From positions 18,060,030 through 18,124,029 of the forward strand of contig NC_079413.1 in NCBI RefSeq assembly GCF_026213295.1: a DNA stretch of 64,000 bases, read 5' to 3'. This stretch comes from Gadus chalcogrammus. Lineage: Eukaryota > Chordata > Actinopteri > Gadiformes > Gadidae. The first letter of the stretch is position 1, and each line of letters opens with the position of its first letter. A model generated the notes under the pieces. The model saw nothing but the letters and a program-made list of their open reading frames with translations. It ran no database searches and was not told the origin of the DNA. Below are positions 1 through 10,436 of this stretch, piece after piece. Both the position numbers and the translations under genes were made by a program.

Positions 1-617
1 GATCCATGTCATGTGATGGAGGACCAGGTCTACGTCATGTGATGGAGGAACAGGTCTACGTCATGTGATGGAGAACAGGTCTACGTCATGGGATGGAGAA
101 CAGGTCTACGTCATGTGATGGAGGAATAGGTCTACGTCATGTGATGGAGAACAGGTCTACGTCATGTGATTGAGGAATAGGTCCACGTCATGTGATGGAG
201 GAATAGGTCTACGTCATGTGATGGAGAATAGGTCTACGTCATGTGATAGGTCTATATCATGAATAGGTCTATATCATGTGATGGAGAATAGATCCACGTC
301 ATGTGATGGAGGAATAGGTCTACGTCATGTGATGGAGAATTGGTCTACGTCATGTGATGGAGAATAGGTCTATGTCATGTGATGGAGAATAGATCCAAGT
401 CATGTGATGGAGGAACAGGTCTACTTCATGTGATGGAGGAATAGGTCTACGTCAAGTGATGGAGGAACAGGTCTACGTCATGTGATGGAGGAACAGGTCT
501 ACGTTATGTGATGGAGGAACAGGTCTACTTCATGTGATGGAGGAATAGGTCTACGTCATGTGATGGAGGAATAGGTCCTTGTCATGTGATGGAGGAATAG
601 GTCCTCGTCATGGGTCT
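1..617. repeat. 26-bp minisatellite, about 24 copies
   Basis: Head-to-tail array of a 25-26 bp unit reading roughly AGGTCTACGTCATGTGATGG plus GAGGAAC. Units vary by small substitutions (TACGTCA/TATGTCA/CTTGTCA) and one-base indels, and one disturbed patch lies near 240-300. The array starts at or before the window edge. Most units contain TACGTCA next to CATGTG. No coding frame is maintained. Confidence 0.95.
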
Positions 618-1005
618 TTCGGAGTATCTGTGCCATGTCTCACTTTGTTATTGTTGCATTTTTAAATGAATTTAGTTTCTTTCAGAATATCACAACTAAT
701 CCTGCTCAGTTGAACCCCTCATAGGGGCCGGATATACCAGGATGTGAAAAGACAGGTCAAATGAAGAGATGTTTTTTGGCTATTTATTGATATGCAAATA
801 TAAGTTAAGACTTGTCTGTGTATGTAAAAATCCCCGACCATCCCACACACCAGTTTGTGTGTTTGTGCGTTCACGTGTCACCAGAGCACACAAACACAGC
901 TCCGTACAGAGACAAACACACAACGCTCTCTCACACACGCTGTAGCGTTGCCTTCATTCAGCACGGAGAGACACTGACACTCAGAGTAGTGAGGGACGGG
1001 GGGGA
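618..1005. other. Non-coding, nothing recognised
   Basis: No gene or clear element is visible. A reading frame opens here (812) only because the GC-rich array that follows is stop-free. Its translation before the array is rich in CA-repeat-like codons and matches no family I know. Confidence 0.5.
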
Positions 1006-1365
1006 ATGGAGGCAGGGGGCTGGCCTCAGGGCATCAGGGTGCTGGCCTCAGGGCCTCAGGGGGCTGGCCTCAGGGGCCTGGCCTCAGGTGGCTGGCCTCA
1101 GGGGGCTGGCCTCAGGTGGCTGGCCTCAGGGGGCTGGCCTCAGGGCCTCAGGGGGCTGGCCTCAGGGGGCTGGCCTCAGGGGGCTGGCCTCAGGGGTCCT
1201 ACCTCCAGGCCTCAGGGGGCTGGCCTCAGGGGGCTGGCCTCAGGGGGCTGGCCACGGGGCCTCAGGGGCTGGCATTAGGGCCTCATGGGCCTCAGGGGGC
1301 TGGCCTCAGGGCCTCCGGGCCGGTGAATGGAGGCAGGGGGAGCTGGCCTCAGGGAGCCCTGGGGC
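1006..1365. repeat. GC-rich 14-bp minisatellite
   Basis: Tandem array of GGGGGCTGGCCTCA (14 bp) with variants GGTGGCTGGCCTCA and a shortened GGGCCTCA unit. The 14-bp unit is not a multiple of three, so all plus frames read through as Gly/Leu/Ala/Ser/Trp/Gln-rich peptide. The long open frames here are composition artefacts, not genes. Confidence 0.95.
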
Positions 1366-2273
1366 GGCAGTCCCAATGATCCCTCCCTTAGTGGCCCTCC
1401 AACACCTCATAATCACTCATAACGTCTCTGGTAGCGAGCCTCTGACAGCCTCCATCGGCCTCCGTCAGCCTCCGTCAACCTTTTTTTTTTCTACCTTGAA
1501 GTACATGTCTGGTATGAATGGTGAGGGGGGGTGTGAGGTGAGGATGACATCGCCTGATGATGGAGCTTATTGGGAGGATGAGTTTGGACTGAATGTAGGT
1601 GATGATAATAAGGGTTATTCATAGAGCTAGCTCTGTGATGGCAGATGGACTGATTTAAAATGCTAATTAAACAAAAGGAACTTCTCACACAACCTCTCTC
1701 ACAGCTTCATTTACTTCAACCCTCTTCTTGTCCTCTTTTTCCATCAAGTTTGTTTTGTCAGGACTCACAGATGTCTTGGATTCAATTCAGTGCATGAAAC
1801 AGGGACACACTTTAGTTTGTCAGTTCACTCTCCCCTGGGGCTCCTGCTATAAAGTTAAACCCCCCCATCGTAACCCCCCATGGGGTACATCTGATCCCTC
1901 ACCCCATCGTACAGGTAACCTACGATACAGAGACGATTCAGAGGCGGGTGGTGGCGACTGGTGGGTGAAGTTCTGCTCTGAACACCTCAGATTGAGTGTT
2001 TGAGAGAGAAAACTCTTAAACTGACCTCCTATCAGTGTACCTGCGTCTGAAAAAGTATTTTATATAATATAAAATACACATCATATAAAAGTACACGGCC
2101 ACAAGACATTGAAAACGTCCGTAGTGTCTTGTGGCTGTGCCTTAGGGGGCAGGACCTGCAGGTGAAGTGTAGAGAGATGGACGCCCCATACAGAGAGAGA
2201 TAGAGCCAAGGAAACAGGTGTGACACAGGCTGGCAGAATGCAGGTTAGCTGCAGAATATAAATGCATTGAGTG
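1366..2273. other. Intergenic, one hairpin only
   Basis: No exon-like frame, element end or RNA gene was recognised. A poly-T run lies near 1482-1491. A short inverted repeat at 2094-2139 is listed separately. Confidence 0.5.
2094..2139. repeat. Hairpin with 15-bp arms
   Basis: CACGGCCACAAGACA (2094-2108) pairs with TGTCTTGTGGCTGTG (2125-2139) with one mismatch across a 16-nt loop. It is not clearly part of a larger element. Confidence 0.7.
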
Positions 2274-2515
2274 TTAAAGATGAACTGAACTGAAATTTGA
2301 AGTTTAATGATATAACAAATGTAACAGATGTATACAATAACTAAAAATGGCTGAACTTGGTAAAAGGGATACAATTGTACGGTGAAAGTGTTGTTTATGT
2401 TAAGGGACGCCGCCATGTTGGATTTCAACAATCAGCTACATCACTGGCATGGTAACCTACTCTGTGGCTCTAGCAGCCATAGCAGGTAATCAGTCAGACT
2501 CTGAGGCTCGCTGAA

Positions 2516-2647
2516 ATGGCTACGGAAAAGCAAACAACCAGGTCTAAGGGAGGATCGTACTGCATTGCCCCTGGCTGCAGTAATGAATTATATAGGGCCA
2601 AGGCCGCTTGGGTAATCATAAATTTCCACAGGCTAGGAATTGAATAG
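2516..2647 (+). pseudogene. THAP-domain N-terminus (Kolobok transposase remnant)
   Basis: A 43-residue frame starts at ATG 2516 and ends at TAG 2645-2647. It shows the start of a THAP zinc finger: Y-C-I-A-P-G-C (C-x4-C, residues 16 and 21), then S-N-E, then the INFHRL motif where THAP domains have FHRFP/FHRLP. The frame then loses homology and stops before the second Cys/His pair and the AVPTIF-like motif. THAP domains bind DNA in P-element and Kolobok transposases and in host THAP proteins. Its position about 240 bp inside the left TTAA end agrees with a transposase first exon. A 600-bp insertion follows 11 bp downstream. Confidence 0.75.
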
Positions 2648-2658
2648 GACACCAGCCC

Positions 2659-3265
2659 TTAAAGGTTGGGTATGGAATTCGCTTTTTTGGCCATTTTTGC
2701 AGAATTACTTGAAATCCTTATCATAACCCACTTACAGCCACTGAGTTAGAAGTACTGACATGAAAATTAAACAAGTAAATCATCTGTGGAACGGGCAGGG
2801 CTCGAAAAACTCCAGCCAATGATTTCCAGAGCCACCGAGTTGCATTGGACAGTAAGTACGTCAATCAAACGGTCGTACTGCACTCCCCCTCCCCCGCGCC
2901 CCGCGCGCGACCCCTTCGTGCAGTACTCGTGACCCAGAGCAAGCTCCTGTTTGTTGTTATCCTGCGGTAGCTACTGGAACTAGTTAATCCACATTTGGAC
3001 CTAGCAGTAGAAGACAATTTCCATGGCAGACAAGACGCCACCATCCCCATGTTGTTTTTTTAATGTTGCCATGTTGTTTAACGAAAACCTACGCTAGCCT
3101 GTCTCGCTCTCACGCATCTGTGTTCGCGCTCGTGCATGATTGCGCGTCCAGGTACTTGGAATGGGTGGAGTCAGAGTCAGCGTTGAAGGAGAGGGGGTAG
3201 GACCATTTGAGTTGTGTATTTTCAAAATCTGCTGGCGTTTTGCAAATCCAATTCCCAACCTTTAA
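2659..3265. mobile_element. Nested Kolobok-type MITE with TTAA duplication
   Basis: Left end TTAA-AGGTTGGGTATGGAATTC (from 2659), right end GAATTGGGAATT-like complement finishing CCCAACCT-TTAA (to 3265). The element proper is about 600 bp, 2663-3261, and lies just after the THAP frame of the host element. The interior has a CpG-rich patch (2880-2925) but no recognised coding sequence. Confidence 0.7.
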
Positions 3266-4212
3266 TACTTGGCTGGCAGCCTTAAAACTGGCTAACTCTC
3301 CGATAGCCCCTGTCATGTCAATCTCCACAAGCTAGCACTCCGACCATAAAGTGTATAAACTATTACTCAGACGATATCACAGATCTATATTTCCAAGCAG
3401 CTAATTAAACCACGGCGGGTCTGTGAACAGAAGTTCCACATATGTCCCTTTCTACTCACCCTGATGTTTGCCGACTAGCCGATTGCTGATGCAGAGAGAG
3501 TTAAACTCGGAAGAAGTAGTTTCATAATAAGATGTATCTTTGCAATATCCATCTGTGCAATATCCATCAACATACACCAGAAAGTAAACCTCCAACATCC
3601 ACCTAAACTAAACGTGACACTCGTGATTCCGCCTCGCAGTTATGCTCATCCGCGGTTGTATCTCCCAAAGTACATCTAACATGTCTTTCAGTCCCTGTCC
3701 ACACAGAGGCGATTTTTTGGTGAAATCATTTTTTTATTAACCATGTTATTAGGAAGATAATAAACCATGTTCTCTAATAGTTCCATAGTCCCAGGTTGGT
3801 TTTAAAAAAAACCGGACCTATGTGGTTTCGTGTTAGGATTCATGTGGAAGCCTGAAGCGACGTTAGAGTTGCGTTGAAAGCTATTTTTTTTTTTTGCATT
3901 ATTTTTGTAGCTTTAAATACTTTCAATACTTGGTCAATTTAATTACTGTACATTAAAAAGTATTTCTATTCAATCTAAAAAACAACTGCTATCTCCTCCT
4001 TCACTTGAATGTTTGTATACAGCGCGCAGGCTGGATGCACGCAGGCTTGATGCGTTCTACTTTTTTGTGGAGAACCAGCGCCTTGAATATAGTTACTACA
4101 GCGTTTGTACAGCTCGATGCGTTTTCACAAAGAGTCCGTCTTTACGGAGATATTCCTGAAACGCATCAAAGGAAAACGGAGGGGGAAAGATCGTTTTTGC
4201 CTTGTTACACCT

Positions 4213-4802
4213 GCCGTTTTCACACCTAACCGTGCTCAAATCTGCCAGTGTGAGTGTGGCCAGTCTGGCCAGGCCAGGCCAACTTGGCCACTTGGGAGAG
4301 GTGTGCTGCTATGGTACGGGCCGCCACGGTACAGATGCTAATGAGCCGACACGCGCACACGCACGGCTATGCAACCTGAGCTGGATGACTTGTAGTCCAT
4401 GCGACGACCATGGACATAATAAAGGCGACAAGCCTTCTATCCCATTAAACGGTAAACATGGCGTCAAGCGGTTCAACTGTTGGTTCACGTTGGTCCCATA
4501 GAGAAGTCGAGTGTCTGTTAGCCATTTGGGCAGACGATAAGCAACAGACTCAGCAAAGTGCGAACTGTGTTCTCTGTGTTATTGTCCATTGTTGTTAAAA
4601 CTCTGACTGGCGGCAGACTTTATTATGGTCCATGCAGCGGACCCTTGGTGATGACGTGTTACGACGTGATGACGTATGTACAAGAGCCTACCGTGGCCCA
4701 GGCCACAGTTGCGACGGCAAACGCTCACGCCCAGATGGCCTAGTGTGAGCGCAGGCCAGAGAACAATGGGGCCAGTTGAGCACGGTTAGGTGTGAAAACG
4801 GC
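4213..4802. mobile_element. MITE with 27-bp perfect terminal inverted repeats
   Basis: GCCGTTTTCACACCTAACCG... (4213-4239) is exactly inverted at 4776-4802. Just inside, both ends are rich in GGCCA motifs, and AGATGGCCTAGTGTGA occurs inside the right end and again just outside it (4815-4830). A clear target duplication was not found. The element carries a short Myb/SANT-like frame (4458-4598). Confidence 0.75.
4458..4598 (+). pseudogene. Myb/SANT-like DNA-binding domain fragment
   Basis: A 46-residue frame from ATG 4458 to TAA 4596-4598. After a Ser/Gly/Thr-rich start it reads SRWSHREVECLLAIWADDK, the first helix of a Myb/SANT-like (trihelix, Myb_DNA-bind_4) domain, with Trp, the acidic-hydrophobic EVECLLAIW helix and a following acidic turn. 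Such domains are found in the DNA-binding partner protein of PIF/Harbinger elements and in host MSANTD proteins. The frame ends without the later helices. No clear splice donor is seen, so it is either a truncated exon or a decayed copy. Confidence 0.6.
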
Positions 4803-4924
4803 CAAGGGCCACGGCCAGATGGCCTAGTGTGACTGCACCCTTGGAGAGAGCATGGCCACTTCCAAAACCTCTCTCTAGCCGCAAAGCATCCGAAATCTCC
4901 TATGCATGTGTGACCGGCTGAATC

Positions 4925-5527
4925 TGCGTTGTGTTTTTTTTTTTAATGAAAGACGTGACCCACGATCTCTGTCCAGACTCGGGAACTCCGACGTCCATTT
5001 ATTGGTTGCTGAAGATAAACATTAACAAACAGCTTCCTCTTAGAAAGTGCCCTTGACAATACTCCAACTCCTCTACGAAGCACACAGAGGGGGAGGGGAA
5101 CTAGCATGACTACACAAGGGACAGGTGCATGCTAGGACATCGCAACAAAATACAAAGTTCCCCAAAACACTGAAATCTATGCATGGATATTTACACCAGA
5201 CTTCAAATAAACAATGTATAATCAAAATAACTAATATAAAGAATGATAAACTATAAGATGGTCAAAGATTTGATCACAAAATAAATGTAAACACCTCTTC
5301 CCAAGGGAACCAGAACAAAAAGAAGAGGGCAGGGGGCACGGGAAACTTAAGGGGTTCTCGGAAATGTGGGCGGGAGCACAGAAGGAGGTGGAGCCAAATC
5401 AAAGAACAAAATCAAATAGAAAGGGGCACATGAGGCGGCATGGAAAGCTACAGTTCAGGTAATAAAACAAAACTGTAAAGCAATTTTGTGTAATTATAAT
5501 TTAAGAGATATGACACCCTGTTACACA
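4925..5527 (-). mobile_element. Possible solo LTR (minus strand)
   Basis: Read on the minus strand the segment begins TGTAACAGGGTGTCATAT (5527 down) and ends near ACACA at about 4930. It has an AATAAA signal close to the end (complement of TTTATT at 4999-5004). This looks like a TG...CA long terminal repeat. No matching 5-bp target duplication was found and there is no adjacent internal retroelement sequence, so the call is tentative. Confidence 0.3.
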
Positions 5528-5994
5528 TGGTTATGCAACCTAATCCCACCATTAGATGGTCAAGGTTGACCGGGACCTCTCGGCAGCAGAAATATTCAAT
5601 GGCAGTGTCCATGCTGCCACACGCACCCCAGTCACACCCACATGATCCTAAGGTGGAGCTGGAGCCTGAAACTGATCCCTCTCCACCGGGTGGTAGTCGG
5701 ACACTACAGGCATGTTCCTCACAGGCTCAAACGCGTAACCAGCCATATTCAAATCACTATTTTCCACCGTGGAGTGTAGAAGACGTTTGCGTGTCTGAGA
5801 CAACGACCTAGTCCTACAATGCCAGTGACGTCATCGAAAATGTCGGCGCTCTAATACTAACAGACGCATTTTCTTTTGTGGCAAAAAAAAGAAAGCTATC
5901 TTGATTTTTTAAATATTTTTTTAGTGTAATTTTTTTATATGGTTATAACTAACAAGTTATCGATGTTGATTATTTCAGTTCAGTTCATCTTTAA

Positions 5995-6355
5995 GTTAAG
6001 AAGGACCATCGTTAACTTCTTCCATTGAAAGCATTGATTGAATCTGACGAGCGCTCCCCGCCCCCCCACTCTGCCACTGAACTCCTTTTGATTTTCTACA
6101 ATAAATTAATTAAACTGTCAACGTCGTCATGTCTGTACAAAGTGCTCCAGGGATCAATATATGTCCACAAAAACCTCATTGGTCCGTTCAAGGCATTGAT
6201 TTAAAGCTGTTTCACGCTTTTTGGAGCCTTGTTTACTGTCGACAGTTTGACGTGACACGCTGACGCTGCGTAATTATACCGAGCTCTTGAATGCTGTTTA
6301 TCTGTCTGCATGTATGAAGGTATTGTAGCAAAAGTCTTTAGCAGCTGTAACTGCA
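5995..6355. other. Non-coding, nothing recognised
   Basis: A short run of C (about 6060) and AT-rich DNA. No frame or repeat end was identified. Confidence 0.4.
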
Positions 6356-6986
6356 GGCCCGTTTACACGAGGACGCTTGCGCGTAAAAACGACAAAATAT
6401 TTTATCGGAAGTGCCTTTCATTTAGACGGTGACGGCGTTTTTGGGGCATGAAAACGCATAAATCTGAAACCACCCTCCAGAGTGGAAAAGTTGAATACGC
6501 TCCGCCGTAGCGTTGCCGTCTAGACTGCCAAGAAGCAAAACACTGCTCAGATCTGCTCACGTCGCGTGCGCGTTTACGTCACATACATGTGCCAGTACAA
6601 GGAAATAAACAAACATGTCAGATTATTTCCATGCGTCGGACCTTCAAGCTGCTCTGGCAGCTCTAACAAGTCTTTCCACGCAATGTACAGGATATGTACA
6701 GATAGTATTACTGAACAGAGAAGGATCTTTTTGTTTTTTGCAGCACGGATAAGAGAAGAAGGAAGATTAAACGCATGCGCTCAGACATGGCGGTGTTGTG
6801 TGATAGTGTATCACAGCACCATTTAGCCGCCTGACATGCATACCCAATCGAATTCCACACACTTTTGCGTCACCGTATGCACACAGATTTCCTCCCGAAA
6901 ACGCTTGTCTAAACGCGGAATAAAAAGTGAAGACGCGACGCCACTTTTGCGTCTTCTGTTCAGACCGTCATCGTGTAAACGTAGCC
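6356..6986. mobile_element. CpG-rich MITE, TIR GGCCCGTTTACACGAGGACG
   Basis: Left end GGCCCGTTTACACGAGGACG (6356-6375) and right end CGTCATCGTGTAAACGTAGCC (6966-6986) are imperfect inverted repeats. The interior has many ACGC/GCGT hexamers near both ends. No target duplication is obvious. The reading frames inside (6566, 6836) show no known domain. Confidence 0.6.
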
Positions 6987-7653
6987 TAAGTATGCCTACA
7001 CTAAAGTCTCAAATCTGTAACAGTAAATATGAAGTCCTAAATATTTATTTTGCATGTGTACTCTAAAGTCACAAATGTGTAACAGTACATTTGATGTCGT
7101 AAATATTTTTTTTACCATCCTAAACACGAAATAGGGTCTAAGAGTTCACAAGTCTGTGTTACAAGTGCACAAATCCTATCCTGTGCAGTGTGCATCACAA
7201 CATCAAAGAGTCATGCACTAGACACTTTTGCTACAATCATTGCAGCACAGTTGGTGCAAAACACATTCACACACCCGTCATTCATAATCTGAGAACAGAA
7301 CATGCACAAAATTTGTGCATTCGTAAACCCCAATGTGAACTAATGCATCAGAAGTTGCACATCTGTGAAATATTTCCTCACAAATGAAATTATATAGATC
7401 GCTATGTTCAATGAGCATTTTAATGAGCGAGCACAGGTCCATCGATGCAACTGCTCAAATCTGCTAGTACGAGTCTCAGCTGTAGATTTTCTTGCGGATA
7501 CTTTTGCAGCAGTCAATGAGGTACAAGTGTAGCAAAAGTGATTTGTATCCGTATGAAGCAGTGTCTGTGGGCGGGACAAAATTGCAGCATTAACCAATGA
7601 AAGTCGCCGGCAGGAGGTGCATTTTTCAAACTACACTGGGACCTTCCAAGTAA
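6987..7653. other. Intergenic with a two-copy 62-bp repeat
   Basis: CTAAAGTCTCAAATCTGTAA at 7001 recurs diverged at 7063, giving two tandem copies of about 62 bp. The rest is unremarkable single-copy-looking sequence. Confidence 0.4.
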
Positions 7654-7944
7654 ACGATAGTTATGATATTATAACTCTAATTCTATGATTGTAGGCGTAG
7701 CCGTCTAGGCTTCGCCTTATGGGCTTGTCCCGTGAGCGTGCTCGCGCGCACTGAAAAATTTCAACTATGCACCAATCAACGTGAGCGCCGCCCACATTTC
7801 CCACGGCACCGTGTATATAATGAGGCGCAAACCGCCGCCCATCCTCCACGCTATTCTTTCAGCATTTGGAGGGTACAGCAGGTGGGAAACTAGACGGCTA
7901 CGCCTACAATCATAGCAGTAGAATTATAATATCATAACTATCGT
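7654..7944. repeat. DIRS terminal inverted repeat pair
   Basis: CGATAGTTATGATATTATAA... TAGGCGTAGCCGTCTAG (7654-7707) is inverted at 7891-7944 with a few mismatches. Between the arms lie GTGTATATAATGAGG (7811-7825), a TATA-like site, and GC-rich sequence. This could be the element's promoter-bearing end, but that is inference. Confidence 0.7.
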
Positions 7945-8454
7945 TCTATTTCATGTAGGCTAGGTGAAGCTGGGAGTGGAGCCCAATCAATGTACTCCTG
8001 CTGGTCAGTCAAGAAACTTAAGTCACCAGGGCACATACGACTCAAAAAAGCCGAGGATGTGCAAAACACAACAGCTTAATAAAAAACGAATTCCTCCTAG
8101 ATCAAGCAAGGCGATGCTGAAGCGAAAAAAGTGAGTCTGCAAAGACTCCGGCCCCAATCCGTCCTTCATGAAATCCATGGAAAGTGAAGGGAAAAACCAG
8201 AGTAATACGGTTTCCATTAGGTCCGCTACCACCGGGGGCGGAGCTACGGAGTTCGACTCTCCAATAACAAACTTCTCTCGTCCGTTTGTTATTTAAAAAA
8301 GGGCGGGAGTGCCATACTGGGAGACAAAACCTTGTCAATCGGCGATCCAATAGGAACCCCTCTACTCCGCTTTTCATTTGAAAAACGGCGGGAGAGAAAT
8401 ACCGGCAGTCAAGTCCAACTCGCCATCCGGCGAAAGGAGTTTCAACGATGGCGC

Positions 8455-8790
8455 TTAAAAGAACATGCCATCATTCTTAAGCCGTAGAAGGGGCACCAGA
8501 CTCCAACACAGAGTTGCAGAGTGAGCCCCTGGACATGTCTTACATGTAGAAACTAACAAAGGGGCCGGGGGAAGACGAAGACGTAGAGCGCGGCCCCTGC
8601 TAGCCTCGCTATAACACAAAAACAACTTTTGTGTGGAGCGGAACGCGGCCGAGCGTTTCACGTACATAGCCAGCGCCCGCACAGGGCACTGGATATGCAA
8701 TTCCGCCTCCGCCTCACTAGAATGAGGCGGGGGGTGAAAAGCCTTAAGCACAATATCTCTCGACCGGAAAGGACTATTAATGTTCTTAGG
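8455..8790 (-). pseudogene. DIRS tyrosine recombinase, C-terminal half
   Basis: The minus-strand frame includes LLPKNINSPFRSR, then KAFHPPPHSSEAEAEL, then CPVRALAMYVKRSAAFRST and LCYSEASRGRAL. These blocks are characteristic of the fish DIRS recombinase region before its catalytic HxxR box. After RGRAL the frame continues with unrelated residues and stops, so the catalytic HxxR and Tyr motifs are not preserved in frame. About 35 codons that should precede LLPKN are missing at the junction with the inserted Harbinger-like element. It is non-functional. Confidence 0.8.
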
Positions 8791-8793
8791 GAG

Positions 8794-9330
8794 GAGCGTT
8801 TCCACTGCAGGGTGCGGAACGGATCGGTTCGCAAAGGTGCGGTACGGGTTGCGTTTCCACCGCCAAAAGCGGGCGTGACCTGGACTTAGCTGTACCCGTT
8901 TTGGCCTCTTTTTCAGTACTCCTCCGTTGGGGTACTGAAAACGAGACGAGACGCCTGAAAGGGTCCCGGGAAATTCTGGCTACACACCCCCTCCGTTGAT
9001 TGGTCGACAGAATCATCACTTCCGGGAGACGTGGGGATAAAAACAAACAAACAGTAGCCTCGAGGTATTATTCTTTACAATTAAGATGTCGCGTAAAATG
9101 CTTGCTTGGGCGAACAAGGAGGTGGAGACGTTCGTCTGCATTATTGGGGAGGAAGACGTTGTTTGCGATGTTTAAGTAGCTGCCGCGGCGATCGACATCC
9201 GGCTTACCTTAAAGGGTACTGTCGGCGGTGGAAACGCGACCTCGGAACTGAGCTAGGCTATACCGCCCCCTCCCTACCGCACCTTTGCGAACCGAACCTT
9301 TCCGCACCCTGCGGTGGAAACGCGGCATAA
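8794..9330 (+). mobile_element. Harbinger-like MITE, copy 1 (inserted in DIRS)
   Basis: The ends resemble TGCCGCGTTTCCACTGCAGG. The right end (9299-9327) is intact and followed by TAA (9328-9330). The left end is degraded outside GCGTTTCCACTGCAGGGTGC (8796 on). A second GCGTTTCCACCGCC/GGCGGTGGAAACGC pair lies subterminally. TWA target duplications and a Myb-like partner gene are PIF/Harbinger hallmarks. It shares its whole layout with copies at 38735-39698 and 52100-52490. It carries the short frame at 9086-9175 and interrupts the DIRS recombinase. Confidence 0.75.
9086..9175 (+). pseudogene. Myb/SANT-like N-terminus inside Harbinger copy 1
   Basis: A 29-residue frame, MSRKMLAWANKEVETFVC then IIGEED. 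The NKEVETFxCxxGEED segment looks like the first helix of a trihelix/Myb_DNA-bind_4 domain, as in Harbinger partner proteins. After GEED the sequence, which is a GTGCGT splice donor in the copy at 39398, is here GTTGTT, so the donor is lost. Too short to fold alone. Confidence 0.55.
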
Positions 9331-9334
9331 GAGC

Positions 9335-9692
9335 GCCGATTTAAAGGACAGGGCATCCAAAGGGGCCTGAGACAGAGGCTCGAAAGGGTCCCTGGACAAC
9401 CCGCGCAAGACGGTGGGGAGAACCCAGCGTGGTGTAAGCACGTGCTAAACAGGGCTAACCCATCTAGCCCCACGCAAGAACCTCTTGACCAGTGGATGGC
9501 TGAAGATCGGTCCACCATCACAGCCCGCATGGCCAGCCGAAACAGCTGCCGCATACACCTTGATATTGGAAAAAGCCAAATCCTTCTCCAATAAGTGCTG
9601 TAGAAACGCAAGCACGCTTCCCACCTCGCAATGGGATGGGACCAGTGGCGCAAAAAGTGGGTATGCACTATATGCGGCGCATAGGGGCGCCG
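9335..9692 (-). pseudogene. DIRS tyrosine recombinase, N-terminal SAM-like domain
   Basis: On the minus strand it reads VLAFLQHLLEKDLAFSNIKV, YAAAVSAGHAG, then FSHPLVKRFLRGARW and, after an in-frame TAG, further RDPFEPLSQAPLDALSFKSALL-like sequence. This is the core-binding domain of fish DIRS recombinases. It stops being homologous exactly where the Harbinger-like element begins. At least one premature stop and one deletion make it a pseudogene. Confidence 0.85.
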
Positions 9693-9934
9693 CACCAGAG
9701 GGGGCGCCAAAGCGATGGAAGTAAATCATTTTGAGTCTGCATTTTCTGTTTTTAACAGCGTTTGTCTACATGATATGACGATCAATAACAGAGGGACGTC
9801 ATTGATAAGGCGCCCCCCCGCTCCTTCGCCTCCCTCCCCCCCTCCTCCCCACACGGCGCTCCAGTGGCTGCCCCCTCAACCACGCCCTGGAGGCGATTTG
9901 AACCGTATTGTCATCTGATGACACGTACCTCAAT

Positions 9935-10084
9935 ATGAAGAGGCAGAGAAGAAAGCCCTCAGGGTCACAACATAGAAAAAGAAAGATTGGGAAGGCGAAA
10001 GGGTGCGCGGGGATGAAAGAAAGATTTTCAAAGTGGTTGAAAGACAGTCGTTTTTATGTCAGTGTATCAAGAGGAGGCTTGTAA
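9935..10084 (+). pseudogene. N-terminus of a ZMYM/DUF4371-type hAT transposase
   Basis: A 49-residue frame, MKRQRRKPSGSQHRKRK then IGKAKGCAGMKERFSKWL, ending TAA 10082-10084. The basic, Lys/Arg-rich start with KPSGSQxRKRK is typical of fish zinc-finger MYM-type/DUF4371 hAT transposases. The matching TTF-type zinc finger lies downstream at 10437-10610. No ATP-, RNA- or membrane-related motif is present. Confidence 0.6.
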
Positions 10085-10436
10085 ATATTCAGGTTAGCTA
10101 AATCTACTACTAGTAAAACAACAGGTTACTGTTGTCTTGCAACTGTGTACTGATCAGAATGTAGCCTACAATATAACGGATCATAACAAGAAAAATAAAG
10201 GAACTTGTTTATTTTGTTTTACTTCAATCTCTCTGCAAGTCTTTGTTTTATGTCAATATACCCAGTAAAAACTGAGTTATAAAGTTGATACTTTATAACT
10301 CTGTTAATAATCCAAAAGTAAATAAATTAATAATCCAAAAAAAAAAAAAAGGATTATTATCGTATCTGAATCGAGACTGAATTGTTCTACACAGTATTGC
10401 GATGCATCGAAGAATCGATAATTTTTCCCACCCCTA

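Larger units (their letters stand above)
2274..5994. mobile_element. Kolobok-like DNA transposon, 3.7 kb, nested
   Basis: Both ends carry the same perfect inverted repeat, AGATGAACTGAACTGAAAT after a flanking TTAA. TTAA target duplications sit at 2274-2277 and 5991-5994. A TTAA duplication plus an internal THAP-domain frame (2516-2647) fits the Kolobok superfamily. The interior is broken up by at least two smaller inverted-repeat elements and a possible solo LTR. No transposase catalytic core is recognisable, so the element is dead. The stretches 3266-4212 and 5528-5990 hold nothing I could identify beyond being inside it. Confidence 0.75.
7654..9712 (-). mobile_element. DIRS-type retroelement, 3' part
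   Basis: Reading on the minus strand, this segment runs from the middle of a tyrosine-recombinase frame to the terminal region. The frame has homology to fish DIRS recombinases in two blocks (9335-9692 and 8455-8790), interrupted by a Harbinger-like insertion. Downstream on the minus strand (8450-7950) the frame decays. The element then finishes in a 54-bp near-perfect inverted repeat (7654-7707 and 7891-7944). DIRS elements use a tyrosine recombinase instead of an integrase and carry complex inverted repeats rather than LTRs. The upstream part of a DIRS element of the same orientation lies at 17165-17662. Confidence 0.8.

Noticed and set aside
1..617. CRISPR-like array
   Set aside because: Units are contiguous with no variable spacers, in a vertebrate genome. 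It is a minisatellite.
812..1624. 270-residue open frame on the plus strand
   Set aside because: Most of it is the translated 14-bp GC minisatellite. The other frames are equally open, and the flanking residues show no domain.
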